Source: an uncultured delta proteobacterium
GTDB lineage: Bacteria > Desulfobacterota > Desulfobulbia > Desulfobulbales > Desulfurivibrionaceae
DNA: 64,000 bases
Assembly (NCBI GenBank): GCA_903869265.1
Contig: CAIPYE010000004.1
Coordinates: forward strand, 1 to 64,000
Reading direction: 5' to 3'
How positions within the stretch are numbered: the first letter of the stretch is position 1; each line of letters begins with the position of its first letter. This document shows, piece by piece, positions 24,845 to 33,928 of the stretch. The notes beneath the pieces are model-generated. The model saw only the letters and a program-made list of their open reading frames with translations, ran no database searches and was not told the origin of the DNA. The position numbers and the translations under genes were made by a program.

Positions 24845-26370
24845 AGACCTTGAACCCGCAACTTCTGAAAAACGGTGAGGCCATTGCCCTTGAGTTGGTG
24901 GATACCCTCGATTTTGATGATTTCCGCGATTGTCTGTTGGAGGAAGTACGGAAACAGGGCAGGGTGGCGGCCTGTTTTGGTGTGTCCGCCGCCGGAGAGA
25001 GTAGCGAGCTGGAGCTTTTCGCCCTTGTCGCCCGGGACCGCAACGCCTGTGTCGCCGTGTACCGGACCCGCGTCGGCGAACGATTTCCCTCCCTGACCCC
25101 CAGTTGTCCGCAGATGCATCTCTTTGAAAGGGAGATTGCCGAACAGTACGGGGTTGTGCCTGAAGGGCATCCCTGGCTCAAGCCGCTTCGTTTTCACAAC
25201 GCCTGGCGGCCCGGAGTCGATGCCTGGGGGCGTCCGGCGGATCAACATCCCCGTAGCGGCGAGATGGAGTTTTATCAGGTGGAAGGGGAAGGGGTGCATG
25301 AGGTGGCGGTTGGACCGGTCCATGCCGGAATCATCGAGCCGGGTCATTTCCGTTTCCAGTGTTACGGCGAGAAGGTGATGCATCTTGAAATTTCGCTTGG
25401 CTACCAGCACCGGGGCATTGAGCGGATGTTGCTGAACGGCCCCCATCCCGCCACCATGGCGCAGATGGAAACCATTGCCGGCGACACCACCATCGGTCAT
25501 GGCTTGGCTTACTGCCAGGTGCTTGAGGCCTTAAGCGGCTGCGAGGTTCCGGCCAAAGCTCAGTCCATCCGTGCCTTGGCCCTTGAACTGGAACGGCTGG
25601 CCAACCATGTGGGGGACATCGGCGCCCTGGCCGGCGATGTCGGTTTTTTGCCCACCTTCTCCTATTGCGGACGATTGCGCGGCGACTACCTCAATCTGAC
25701 CGCCGCTCTGTGCGGGAGCCGTTTCGGCCGGGGCTTGGTGCGGCCCGGCGGGGTTGGTTTTGATCTTGATCCGGTTCTGGCCGGGGAAATGCTTGCCCGG
25801 CTCAAGGGTATCGAAGGCAATACTATAGGCGCGATGGAAATCTTTTTTGATGCGCCTTCGGTCTTGAGCCGGTTTGAAGGAAGGGGTCGCCTGTCCCGCT
25901 CGGTGGCCGAGGATCTCGGGCTGGTCGGGGTGGCGGCCAAGGCCTGTGCCGTACCCCGCGACAGCCGTTTTTTCCATCCAACCGGAGTCTACCGTCATCT
26001 TTTTGATGACCTGATCACCGAGGAAACCGGGGATGCCATGGCCAGGGCCAAGGTGCGCAGCCGGGAAATCACCGTGTCCATAGAGCTGCTCCGGCGGATC
26101 GGAACCAGTCTGCCGGAAGGGCCCATCAGAGCCCCGGTCGGGCCGCTCAAGGCTGATGCCCTGGCAATCGCCCTGGTGGAAGGCTGGCGCGGCGAAGTGG
26201 TCCATGTTGCTCTCACCGGCGGCGATGGCCGCCTGCGGCGTTATAAGATTGTTGACCCCTCCTTCCATAACTGGAGCGGCTTGGCCATGGCGATGCGCGA
26301 TGAGCAGATTTCCGATTTCCCTTTGTGTAACAAGAGTTTCAACCTGTCTTACTGCGGGTTTGATTTATAA
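24841..26370 (+). CDS. Ehr large subunit: NuoC-like fused to NuoD/[NiFe]-large-like, without NiFe ligands
   Basis: A 509-residue protein. Residues about 1-130 are NuoC-like (HLFEREIAEQYGVVPEGHP) and the rest is the hydrogenase-large/NuoD fold (GPVHAGIIEPGHFRF, YQHRGIERML). At about 210-222, where hydrogenases have R-x-C-G-x-C, it reads ETIAGDTTIGHG. At the C-terminus the D-P-C-x-x-C motif is replaced by NKSFNLSYCGFDL. All four nickel-binding cysteines are therefore absent, so it cannot be a [NiFe] hydrogenase. This matches energy-converting-hydrogenase-related (Ehr) complexes. No C-terminal processing site is expected. Confidence 0.93.
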   Translation: MKTLNPQLLKNGEAIALELVDTLDFDDFRDCLLEEVRKQGRVAACFGVSAAGESSELELFALVARDRNACVAVYRTRVGERFPSLTPSCPQMHLFEREIAEQYGVVPEGHPWLKPLRFHNAWRPGVDAWGRPADQHPRSGEMEFYQVEGEGVHEVAVGPVHAGIIEPGHFRFQCYGEKVMHLEISLGYQHRGIERMLLNGPHPATMAQMETIAGDTTIGHGLAYCQVLEALSGCEVPAKAQSIRALALELERLANHVGDIGALAGDVGFLPTFSYCGRLRGDYLNLTAALCGSRFGRGLVRPGGVGFDLDPVLAGEMLARLKGIEGNTIGAMEIFFDAPSVLSRFEGRGRLSRSVAEDLGLVGVAAKACAVPRDSRFFHPTGVYRHLFDDLITEETGDAMARAKVRSREITVSIELLRRIGTSLPEGPIRAPVGPLKADALAIALVEGWRGEVVHVALTGGDGRLRRYKIVDPSFHNWSGLAMAMRDEQISDFPLCNKSFNLSYCGFDL

Positions 26371-26382
26371 AGGAATAAAAGC

Positions 26383-27225
26383 ATGCTGCAGATGATACGA
26401 GAACGGTGGCGCCAGGGATTCAGAACGGGAAAATTCCCGAAGGAGGAGCCGATCCTGCCCCCGCGCTTTCGGGGTCTTCCCCAGTTCGCCGGGGAGTGTC
26501 CGCCCGACTGCGACCGGGCCTGTGAGGTGCTGTGCCCGTTTTCAGCCTGCAAGTCGGTGGATGGCCGCTTGGTTCTTGATCTGGGACGCTGCCTGTTCTG
26601 CGCCGATTGTCCGGCCTGCCCCCAGGGCCGGATCACCTTTGGCAACGATTACCGGCTTGCCGTTCGGCAGCGGCAGGATCTGCTCTACAGCGGCGGGGAA
26701 TATCCCCTGGCGCAACCGCTTGAGCCTGAGCGGCTGAAGCTTTTCGGTCGATCCCTCAAGCTGCGCCAGGTTTCCGCCGGCGGCTGCAACGGTTGCGAGG
26801 CGGACTGCAACGTGCTCGGCACCCTGGTTTTCGACCTGGGTCGCTTCGGCATCCAGTTTGTCGCCTCGCCCCGCCACGCGGATGGCCTCCTGCTGACCGG
26901 GCCGGTCACAGAAAACATGCGCAGCGCAGTGCTGGCCACCTATGAGGCGATGCCGGCGCCGAAGATCGTCATCGCGGTCGGGGCTTGCGGCATCAACGGC
27001 GGGCCTTTTTTGCACAGCAGCGAGGTGAGCCCGGGGCTCGATCCTCTGTTGCCGGTTGACCTCTATATCCCGGGCTGTCCGCCGCACCCCTACACCATCC
27101 TGGATGGCCTGTTGCGTTTGCTTGACAGGAGGGAACTATCCAGCAGCACCGCATCTGCTTTGGAATATGGCGAATCAATCTCTTTCGCGCATCTGCGGCG
27201 CGGCGGAACAGTTACCAACAAATGA
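26383..27225 (+). CDS. Ehr small subunit: ferredoxin domain fused to NuoB-like subunit
   Basis: A 280-residue fusion of HyfH- and HyfI-like parts. Nine cysteines between C39 and C79 (39, 43, 47, 51, 56, 70, 73, 76, 79) form a two-cluster ferredoxin-type domain. Residues about 125-245 are NuoB-like, with GGCNGCE at 133-139, VAVGACGINGG and PGCPPHPYTI supplying the N2-type [4Fe-4S] ligands. It should deliver electrons to the site in the large subunit. The last ~30 residues (SSSTASALEYGES to the stop) are encoded by a copy of a REP-like repeat seen elsewhere in the window, so this tail is probably acquired. Confidence 0.92.
   Translation: MLQMIRERWRQGFRTGKFPKEEPILPPRFRGLPQFAGECPPDCDRACEVLCPFSACKSVDGRLVLDLGRCLFCADCPACPQGRITFGNDYRLAVRQRQDLLYSGGEYPLAQPLEPERLKLFGRSLKLRQVSAGGCNGCEADCNVLGTLVFDLGRFGIQFVASPRHADGLLLTGPVTENMRSAVLATYEAMPAPKIVIAVGACGINGGPFLHSSEVSPGLDPLLPVDLYIPGCPPHPYTILDGLLRLLDRRELSSSTASALEYGESISFAHLRRGGTVTNK
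27133..27216 (+). repeat. REP-like repeat, copy C, inside the Ehr small-subunit gene
   Basis: The block CCAGCAGCACCGCATCTG, a central variable part, then GCATCTGCGG and GGAACAGTTAC matches copies A (35274-35420) and B (47807-47938). This copy is shorter and lies in frame at the 3' end of the coding sequence. Its outer ends (GAACT/CAGTTAC) are still partly complementary. Confidence 0.7.
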
Positions 27226-27249
27226 ACTGAAGAGAGGGAGGACAGGAGA

Positions 27250-29250
27250 TTGGCTGAGTTCTATCTTGCCGCTGTATGTCTGATCTTCTGCTCGGGGTTG
27301 CCTGCCTTGGCGTGGGGGCGATGGGCAAAGAGCGGCGAAATGCTCTCCGTTGTTCTTCTGTTGACCGGCTCGGTCCTTGGCCTTGCCGCCTCGCTTGCCG
27401 GGGCCTGGCAAAGTCCCGCGTCTTTGCTGACAGTGGCCTGGTCCGTCCCCGGCGGCAATTTTTGTATTGAACTGGACGGGCTGGCTGCTATTTTTCTTCT
27501 GCCCGCCCTGGTCATCCTCGGTCTGGGCGGTGTTTACGGGCTCGGCTACTTTCCCCAGGCCCGACACGGCTGGGCGGCGGGCAGGCTCCGGCTCTTTTAC
27601 GGCATGTTGGGCGCGTCCATTGTTCTCCTGCCGGTCTGCCGCAACGGGATTCTTTTTCTTATGGCCTGGGAGGTCATGGCCATCTGTTGCTTTCTGTTGA
27701 TCCTTACCGAGCAGGAAGAAGCGGCCCGCCGGGCGGCCTATGTCTATCTGGCTGCCACGCACACCTGCACCCTGGCCCTTTTCGCCATGTTCATTCTCCT
27801 TGCCGAGAACAGCGGGAACTTTGATTTTCCCCAGGCGGGCACGCTTGACGGCGCCACATTCCAGGCCGGGGCGGTTTTCCTCCTGGCTCTGTTCGGTTTT
27901 GGACTCAAGGCGGGGGGCATGCCGCTCCACTTCTGGTTGCCGAGCGCCCATGCCGCCGCGCCCAGCCATGTCTCAGCCCTTATGAGCGGGGTGATGCTCA
28001 AGGTGGGGATTTACGGCTTGATTCGCATCACCGGCTTCTACGCCGGGCAGCCGGCCTGGTGGGGCGGGTCCATTCTCGCCATGGGCGTGGTTTCGGCCAT
28101 CATGGGCGTGGTTTTTGCCCTGGCCCAGCACGACATCAAGCGGCTGCTCGCCTATCACAGCGTGGAAAATATCGGCATCATTCTGATCGGTTTGGGCGGG
28201 GCACTGCTGGGAAAAACCTTTCACAGCCCGGCTCTTGTCGTGCTCGGTCTGGCCGGGGCTCTGCTCCATGTGGTCAACCACGGCCTTTTCAAATCGTTGC
28301 TCTTTCTTGGGGCCGGCTCCGTGATCCAGGCAACCGGCACTAGAGAGATCGACCGTTACGGCGGGCTGCTGCGTGCCATGCCGTACACCGCGTTCTTTTT
28401 TCTCGGCGGGGCCGTGGCTATTTGCGGTCTGCCGCCGCTCAACGGTTTTGTCAGTGAATGGCTCATCTACCTGGGGTTGCTGCACAGTCAAACGGAAGGG
28501 GCACCCTTCCCGCTCTCTCTGGTGGTTCTGGCCGTGCCGGCCCTGGCGATGACCGGCGCTCTGGCAGTGGCCTGCTTTGTCAAGGTCTTTGGCGTTACCT
28601 TTTTGGGCACTGCGAGAAGTCAGTTTCCGGTTCCGCCCCGCGAGGCGTCCGGCAGCATGCTCCTGCCCATGGCCGTTTTGTTTTTTTGCTGTCTGGCCAT
28701 CGGTCTGGCGCCCTGGACAATTGTCCCCCTCTTGCAGCAGGCTGTCGCCGCCTGGCTGGGTTCAGCCCTTGAAACCATTGTGCCGGTCGGGGCTTTTGGC
28801 AGCACACTGATCGGCACTTTGGCGCCGGTGTATTGGCTTAGCCTTTGTGCCGCCCTGCTGTTGGCGATTTCTGCCATGATATTTATCTGGCAGAAGTCAT
28901 TCCAGGAGGCTGGCTGTGAAAAGCGACCAGTCTCCTGGGGTTGCGGCTACAGAGAGGGTACCCCCCGAATGCAATATACGGCTGTTTCTTTTGCGGAATT
29001 GCTTGTCAGCCTTTTCCGGTGGGGGTTGTGGAGCGATGTAAGCGGCGGTCGGGCCATAGGGTTTTTTCCTGCCCTAGCCAACCTTGCCGTGCATACCCCG
29101 GATATGATCTTGGACCGGCTGATCCATCCCGTCTGCCGGGGTTTATCCCGAACCGCCTTTGCTATCCGCGCCTTTGTTCATCAGGGCTGGATCGGGATTT
29201 ACCTGCTCTATTCGGCTCTGACCCTCTGTCTGTTGCTGTTGTGGCTGTAG
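27250..29250 (+). CDS. Ehr/hydrogenase-4 subunit B-like protein (second copy)
   Basis: A 666-residue paralogue of the first B-like subunit, with the same landmarks: MAWEVMAICCFLLI, GFGLKAGGMPLHFWLPSAHAAAPSHVSALM, VENIGIILIGLG, VNHGLFKSLLFLGAGS and LNGFVSEWL, and a C-terminal WGCGYREGTPRMQYTA region. It closes the operon, placed after the soluble subunits rather than with the other membrane genes. TTG at 27250 is the likely start, with GGGAGG about 10 bp upstream. Two B-type pumps plus one F-type suggest a longer membrane arm than in formate hydrogenlyase. Confidence 0.92.
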   Translation: MAEFYLAAVCLIFCSGLPALAWGRWAKSGEMLSVVLLLTGSVLGLAASLAGAWQSPASLLTVAWSVPGGNFCIELDGLAAIFLLPALVILGLGGVYGLGYFPQARHGWAAGRLRLFYGMLGASIVLLPVCRNGILFLMAWEVMAICCFLLILTEQEEAARRAAYVYLAATHTCTLALFAMFILLAENSGNFDFPQAGTLDGATFQAGAVFLLALFGFGLKAGGMPLHFWLPSAHAAAPSHVSALMSGVMLKVGIYGLIRITGFYAGQPAWWGGSILAMGVVSAIMGVVFALAQHDIKRLLAYHSVENIGIILIGLGGALLGKTFHSPALVVLGLAGALLHVVNHGLFKSLLFLGAGSVIQATGTREIDRYGGLLRAMPYTAFFFLGGAVAICGLPPLNGFVSEWLIYLGLLHSQTEGAPFPLSLVVLAVPALAMTGALAVACFVKVFGVTFLGTARSQFPVPPREASGSMLLPMAVLFFCCLAIGLAPWTIVPLLQQAVAAWLGSALETIVPVGAFGSTLIGTLAPVYWLSLCAALLLAISAMIFIWQKSFQEAGCEKRPVSWGCGYREGTPRMQYTAVSFAELLVSLFRWGLWSDVSGGRAIGFFPALANLAVHTPDMILDRLIHPVCRGLSRTAFAIRAFVHQGWIGIYLLYSALTLCLLLLWL

Positions 29251-29313
29251 GTTTGACCGTCAGTAACCCTTTCCCTTTTTTGTTCAGCGGAAGATGATCG
29301 GGGGTGCTGTGGC

Positions 29314-29775
29314 TTAATCCCGGTCCCTGTCGTAATGACCAGACCGCCAGTTGTCGCGACCATGGCCCCAGCGATGGCCCCAATGCGGTGGGTCATCCCG
29401 GTCACGGTCGATGATCACCACCCGTTCCGGCGGGCAATACACCACCGGCCTTTCGTACACCACCACCGGCCTGTAATGCACCACCCGGTCTTCATAATCG
29501 TTTTCGTACTGTTGAACCACCCTGGGCGGCGGCGAGTACACCCGCATCGTCTGGCCCGGATCCTTCTCCATCTCATTGCCGACCATATAGCCGAGCACTC
29601 CGCCGATGGCGGTGCCCAGCAGGGTGCCCCTGGTGTTGCGGCCGATGGCCTGGCCGAGAATGGCGCCTCCGGCCGCGCCGCCCCAGGCACCGTTCTGGGC
29701 GGTGTCTCCGGCCTGGACGTTTTGGCTGATAAGTAATATCCCGATACACGTTGCGAGCAGGGTTCGTTTCAGCAT
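29314..29775 (-). CDS. Glycine-zipper envelope protein
   Basis: About 153 residues from the ATG at 29775, preceded by AAGGAGGAAA. A signal peptide (MLKRTLLATCIGILLISQ) ends near NVQA. A Gly-zipper membrane segment follows (GGAAGGAILGQAIGRNTRG and GTAIGGVLGYMVGNEM), as in SlyB/RcsF-type 2TM proteins. The C-terminal half is rich in Tyr, Pro, Arg, Asp and His (PPPRVVQQYEND, DRDRDD repeats), probably an exposed flexible tail. It is likely outer-membrane associated and converges on the Ehr operon. Confidence 0.85.
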   Translation of the reverse strand: MLKRTLLATCIGILLISQNVQAGDTAQNGAWGGAAGGAILGQAIGRNTRGTLLGTAIGGVLGYMVGNEMEKDPGQTMRVYSPPPRVVQQYENDYEDRVVHYRPVVVYERPVVYCPPERVVIIDRDRDDPPHWGHRWGHGRDNWRSGHYDRDRD

Positions 29776-30112
29776 TTGTATTTCCTCCTTGGTTTGCGCA
29801 TACATCTCAAACAACTTTCAACTCCACGGTACGCTGAGAAAAATGATTTTTCCAGCCGACATGGGGCGTATCCAGGGCAATGTCGACCCGATGTCGGGTC
29901 CGCCAGCAGGGATATCGGGCGGTTTTTCGTGGCTAAGTCCGCAATTGTTGAAATCGCAAAAAGACGCGATTACAACGGTTATTACTTGGTTACTTGTTGA
30001 TTTTGCGCAGTGGACCTGTGACCTTCTGGTGTTTTTACGAAACCATCATAATTGCCTCTTTGGCGCAAGCGTGCTAGAAGGAGGGATCGACTCCGTCTAC
30101 CAGGGACTCCCC
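29776..30112. other. Intergenic region with short palindromes
   Basis: About 340 bp between the divergent glycine-zipper and MFS genes. GACCCGA/TCGGGTC (29885-29900) is a perfect 7-bp hairpin. A CCGCC...GGGCGG pair followed by TTTTT (about 29900-29930) could be an attenuator on the plus strand. GAAGGAGGGA at about 30076-30085 lies too far from the MFS ATG to be its ribosome site unless a non-ATG start is used there. Confidence 0.35.
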
Positions 30113-31285
30113 ATGCGCCGCCAGATCCTGTTGTCCATCACCATCCGTTTTCTCATCTACTTCACGCACTGGCTGGTGCTGGCGTATCTGCCCCTGCTCC
30201 TCAAGGGTTACGGCTTGAGCGATTTGCAAATCGGTATGGCCATCGGTCTTTTTTCCTTGTCTTCCATGGCGCTGATGCTGCCGCTCGGGTTGTTTTCCGA
30301 TATTTTTTCGCCCAAGCGGACCATGCTCTGCGGCGCTTTGCTCTATGGGGGATATTTTGCTGCCCTCCTGACCGCCCGCTCCTTTGGTTGGATTTTGGCC
30401 GCGGTGTGTATCGGGGGGTTGGGGAGCGCGGCTTTGGTGGTGGTGAGCGAGTCCCTCTATCTCAAGCATTTCGGGCAGATCCAGCGGAGCCGGAGGGTGG
30501 CGACTTACCAGTTGAGCACCTATCTGGGCTTCGGCCTTGGTCCCTTGGTCGGCGGCCTGGTGGTGCAGACCTCGCCCACCCTGTTGTTCTCGTTGGCCAT
30601 GGCTGGTGCCGGGGGTATTTTTTGTCTCTCGTTGTTCCTGGTTGATTATGAGTCCATTGTCTTTTCTTTTAAGGAATACAGCGGGGATGTCCTCCAGTTC
30701 AAACCCCTGCTGCTGATCGCCTGTCTTTTTGTGCTGGGCACCCATTTCGGGGTGGAGCAGACCTCTTTTTCCCTGCTGCTCAAAGAAAAATTCGGCCTTC
30801 TTCCTCGGCAGATTGGGCTGGTCTTTGCCTGCATGGGGTTGTGGATGGCCCTGGCTGTTCCTCTGGTTGGCAAGTATCACGACAAGCGGAAATCGGTGTT
30901 TTTCTTTTTTCTCGGAGGCATGGCCTTTTCCGCCTTTTTTCAGGTGCTGACCCCTTTGGCCGTCGGTATCTGGAGCCTGGTGATCATCCGTTTGCTGCAC
31001 AATCTGGGCGATACCGTGGCCCTTCTGGAACTCGGGGTGCTGGTGGCGCTGTTTTTCCCTTCCGGCAGGTTGGGCGGCAACTCCGGCCTGCTCTACGGTG
31101 TACGCAACCTGGCCACCTTTCTTGCCGCCGTGGTATCCGGGAGCCTCAGCCGGGAGTGGGGGTATGGTGCTTCTTTTATGGGAAGCGGGCTTTTTGTCCT
31201 CTGCCTTGTGGCGGGGAGCTTTGCCTTTATCGGGTTGAGTGCAACCCGGCGGCAGGCTGTGGGCTGGCAAGGGAGTGAGGATTGA
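30113..31285 (+). CDS. MFS transporter
   Basis: A 390-residue protein with about 12 hydrophobic helices. The helix 2-3 loop SDIFSPKRTM and a corresponding GKYHDKRKSVF in the second half are the MFS-type cytoplasmic motifs. The substrate is unknown. The ATG at 30113 lacks a good ribosome site; the strong GGAGGG lies about 30 bp upstream, so translation may begin earlier at a rare start such as GTG 30071. The frame stays open far upstream without conserved sequence. Confidence 0.88.
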   Translation: MRRQILLSITIRFLIYFTHWLVLAYLPLLLKGYGLSDLQIGMAIGLFSLSSMALMLPLGLFSDIFSPKRTMLCGALLYGGYFAALLTARSFGWILAAVCIGGLGSAALVVVSESLYLKHFGQIQRSRRVATYQLSTYLGFGLGPLVGGLVVQTSPTLLFSLAMAGAGGIFCLSLFLVDYESIVFSFKEYSGDVLQFKPLLLIACLFVLGTHFGVEQTSFSLLLKEKFGLLPRQIGLVFACMGLWMALAVPLVGKYHDKRKSVFFFFLGGMAFSAFFQVLTPLAVGIWSLVIIRLLHNLGDTVALLELGVLVALFFPSGRLGGNSGLLYGVRNLATFLAAVVSGSLSREWGYGASFMGSGLFVLCLVAGSFAFIGLSATRRQAVGWQGSED

Positions 31286-31303
31286 GCAGAAGGCGAGTTA
31301 GTT

Positions 31304-31711
31304 TGTTCATTTCTTTGCTTGCCCAAAGAAACGAACCAGCAGCGAAGCGGAGAAGAAAGGGCACCCCTGTCACTGGTCCCGCCGAAGGCGGGATACCCGG
31401 AGTTTATGCCCCGTATGGGGTACTCCTCAAAGCTGCCGGGGCTTTGCAAACTTGGCTTTCGCCTCAGACAGTGCAACCTCCCTTTTCGGCAGCTTTTCCG
31501 GTGCGCGGCAGGACAAATGGGAATTTCCCGCCCCCCATTTGTCCTGCCGCGCCTCGCAGACGGGGGCGGAAAAGACGCGGAAACTGTTTGAGGGCGAAGC
31601 CCGAGTTTTTCCGCGTCCCGCTCCCGGCGAGAAGTAAGGGGAGCCCGCAGGGCCAGGACTGGCTGGGGTGCCGTTTTCTTGTTTCTTCTTTTGGGCACGC
31701 AAAAGAAGAAA
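31304..31711. repeat. Dispersed structured repeat, copy 1 (long, hairpin-ended)
   Basis: The left end is the hairpin TTTCTTTG/CAAAGAAA around a CTTGCC loop (31310-31331). The right end is TTTCTTCTTTT/AAAAGAAGAAA around GGGCACGC (31682-31711). The two ends are inverted relatives of each other. Inside, 19-bp perfect arms (31503-31521 and 31534-31552) form a very strong hairpin. The first ~220 bp recur at 56122-56320. No convincing protein is encoded. It looks like a MITE-like or REP-type element. Confidence 0.75.
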
Positions 31712-31784
31712 GAGAGAACTGAAGAGAAACTATCGCTTCTTTCCCCGGAATTTCCGGACGAACCTTTGTTAAAGGACCATCACG

Positions 31785-32582
31785 ATGCATTCACACCCAA
31801 AACGATTCAAGTTGGCCCTGGAGTTTGACGGAGGCCGTTACAGCGGCTGGCAGAAACAGGATGACGCCAAAAGCATCCAGGGCAGCGTGCTCAAGGCGGC
31901 GGCCGAACTCTTCGGTGAGCAGGTGGATGTGCAGGGCAGCGGCCGTACCGACACCGGGGTGCATGGGTTGCGGTTTGTCGCCCATCTGGAGGCGCATACC
32001 GAGCACAGCCCCAAGGAAATCGGGGATCGGTTGAACGCACTCCTGCCCAAGGATATCGCCATTATAGAGTGCAAAAGGGCAGGCGCCCATTTCCATGCCC
32101 GGCATAACTGCATCGGTCGCAGCTATCTCTACCAGATCGCCAAACGCAAGCTCGCCCTTGGCCGGAATTTTGTCTGGCATATTCCGGATCAGCTCCACGC
32201 CGGGTTCATGCAGGAAGCGGCAACAACTATGGTGGGGATGCACGACTTCACCTCATTCACCGACCTGCAGGTGGTCAAGAAGAAATCTCCGCTGGTCATG
32301 GTTCACAAGGCCCAGATCGCGGAAACCGAGGATCTTATCCTTTTTCGCATCGTGGGCTCGCATTTTCTTTGGAAGATGGTGCGCCGCATTGTCGGGGTGC
32401 TGGCCGAGGTTGGCAAGGGGCCGCTCACCGTGGCCGAGGTCCTCCATTTTCTTGAGACGCCGGTGGTGCTTAAAGAATACACCGCGCCGAGCCAAGGGCT
32501 TTTCTTTGAACGCGCCTTTTACCACCAGGAGGAGTTGGATGGATTCCTGGCCGAGGAGACAGTGCTGCCGGCTTTTTTCTGA
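31785..32582 (+). CDS. truA: tRNA pseudouridine synthase A
   Basis: A 265-residue TruA, which makes pseudouridine at positions 38-40 of tRNA anticodon stem-loops. The catalytic loop GSGRTDTGVHG contains the essential Asp near residue 54. FDGGRYSGWQ at the N-terminus and the later RIVGSHFLWKMVRRIVG segment are conserved. The length is normal for the family. It follows the structured repeat and precedes msrAB. Confidence 0.96.
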   Translation: MHSHPKRFKLALEFDGGRYSGWQKQDDAKSIQGSVLKAAAELFGEQVDVQGSGRTDTGVHGLRFVAHLEAHTEHSPKEIGDRLNALLPKDIAIIECKRAGAHFHARHNCIGRSYLYQIAKRKLALGRNFVWHIPDQLHAGFMQEAATTMVGMHDFTSFTDLQVVKKKSPLVMVHKAQIAETEDLILFRIVGSHFLWKMVRRIVGVLAEVGKGPLTVAEVLHFLETPVVLKEYTAPSQGLFFERAFYHQEELDGFLAEETVLPAFF

Positions 32583-32647
32583 TTGGTTTTTCCCGACGCG
32601 TGCTTATTGTCTGATAAAGCAAAAAAAATTATCAGAGAGGTGATTGC

Positions 32648-33712
32648 ATGAAGATGATCGGACAGATTGTGGAAAATGCGGGGATCCTCTTGCTGGGGTT
32701 TGCCCTGGTGAGCCTGTTCAGTGCGTCAGGGGCCGGAGCGGCGGAGAGATCCAAAAAGGCGATCTTTGCCGGGGGCTGTTTCTGGTGCATGGAAAAGCCC
32801 TTTGAACAGTTGGATGGGGTATTTTCCGTCACCTCCGGCTATATCGGGGGGAAAACGGAAAACCCCACCTACGAGAACTATGGTGCGGGCGGGCATATTG
32901 AGGCGGTTGAGATCGCCTATGATCCGGCCAAGGTCAGCTATACGAAATTGCTGGATGTCTTCTGGCGCCAGATTGATCCCACCGACAGCGGCGGCCAGTT
33001 TGTCGATCGGGGCCATGCCTACATCTCGGGGATTTTTTATCTCGACGAGGAACAGAGGCAGCTGGCTGAGAAATCCAAAAACGAGCTGGCAGCCCGCAAG
33101 GTCTTTGCCAAGCCCCTGGTGACGCAGATCGTTCCGGCCACCGCGTTTTATCCGGCGGAAGAGTACCATCAGGATTATTACAAAAAGAACCCCATCCGCT
33201 ACCACTACTATCGCAACGGTTCCGGCAGGGATCAATTTCTGGAGAAGGTCTGGGGCGACGAGAACCGGGCTGCTAAGAAATGGAGCGAAACGGAATTGCG
33301 CAAGCGGCTCACCCCCTTGCAGTACAAGGTCACCCAGGAGGAGGATACTGAACCTCCATTCAAGAACGAATACTGGGATAACAAACGGGCTGGGATCTAC
33401 GTGGATATTGTCTCCGGCGAGCCGCTGTTCAGTTCGCTAGACAAGTACGACTCGGGCACGGGCTGGCCGAGCTTCAGCAAGCCGCTGGCTCCGGAAAGAA
33501 TTATCGAGCGTGAGGATCGCAAGTTTTTCACCACCCGCACCGAGGTGCGCAGCCGGGAAGGCAATTCGCATCTGGGGCATGTCTTTAACGATGGCCCCAA
33601 GCCCACGGGATTGCGCTACTGCCTCAATTCCGCAGCCCTGCGGTTTATCCCCGTGGCAGATCTGGAAAAAGAAGGCTACGGCGAGTTTCTCCCGCTTTTT
33701 CAGAAGAAATAG
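32648..33712 (+). CDS. msrAB: Exported methionine sulfoxide reductase MsrA-MsrB fusion
   Basis: A 354-residue protein with a signal peptide (about 1-31) and two enzymes. MsrA (about 36-185) has the catalytic GCFWCME motif, with C44 nucleophilic, and the [10 protein letters not shown] end. MsrB (about 220-350) has [10 protein letters not shown] and catalytic C325 in [11 protein letters not shown]. Thr replaces one Cys often seen in GCGWPSF, and the usual zinc CxxC pairs are absent, both common in fused forms. It should repair both stereoisomers of oxidised methionine in periplasmic proteins. ATG follows AGAGAGGTGATTGC. Confidence 0.93.
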   Translation: MKMIGQIVENAGILLLGFALVSLFSASGAGAAERSKKAIFAGGCFWCMEKPFEQLDGVFSVTSGYIGGKTENPTYENYGAGGHIEAVEIAYDPAKVSYTKLLDVFWRQIDPTDSGGQFVDRGHAYISGIFYLDEEQRQLAEKSKNELAARKVFAKPLVTQIVPATAFYPAEEYHQDYYKKNPIRYHYYRNGSGRDQFLEKVWGDENRAAKKWSETELRKRLTPLQYKVTQEEDTEPPFKNEYWDNKRAGIYVDIVSGEPLFSSLDKYDSGTGWPSFSKPLAPERIIEREDRKFFTTRTEVRSREGNSHLGHVFNDGPKPTGLRYCLNSAALRFIPVADLEKEGYGEFLPLFQKK

Positions 33713-33727
33713 CGGCTTGGCGCAAAC

Positions 33728-33928
33728 TCAGTCGTGGTCGTGATTGCAGCCGCATCCGCAGCCATCGCCGTGCCCTTTGTGGAAATTCGCCAGGGCGTCG
33801 GCGATCTTGTCCTTGAGTTCGGGCGGCGCGTTGTCCAGGCAGTAGATCAGGGCGGCCTCCTGCTCGTCGCTGCCTGGGGTGGCGGTCACGCAGAGATGCA
33901 AGGCCTGTTCAAATGATTCGAATTCCAT
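33728..33928 (-). CDS. Small acidic protein with Cys/His metal-binding tail
   Basis: 66 residues from the ATG at 33928, preceded by AAGGAGAAACT. The body is helical and acidic. The C-terminus HGDGCGCGCNHDHD is dense in Cys, His and Asp and could bind a transition metal, similar in style to tails on nickel or cobalt chaperones. No family is recognised. It converges on msrAB, 15 bp apart. Confidence 0.7.
   Translation of the reverse strand: MEFESFEQALHLCVTATPGSDEQEAALIYCLDNAPPELKDKIADALANFHKGHGDGCGCGCNHDHD

Noticed and set aside
24841..26370. Calling the operon a formate hydrogenlyase or hydrogenase-4
   Set aside because: The large subunit lacks all nickel-binding cysteines and no formate dehydrogenase is present.
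30074..31270. 398-codon minus-strand frame opposite the MFS gene
   Set aside because: Antisense shadow; repetitive Gln/His/Gly composition and no motif.
31786..32113. Minus-strand frames inside truA
   Set aside because: Shadows of a confidently identified gene.
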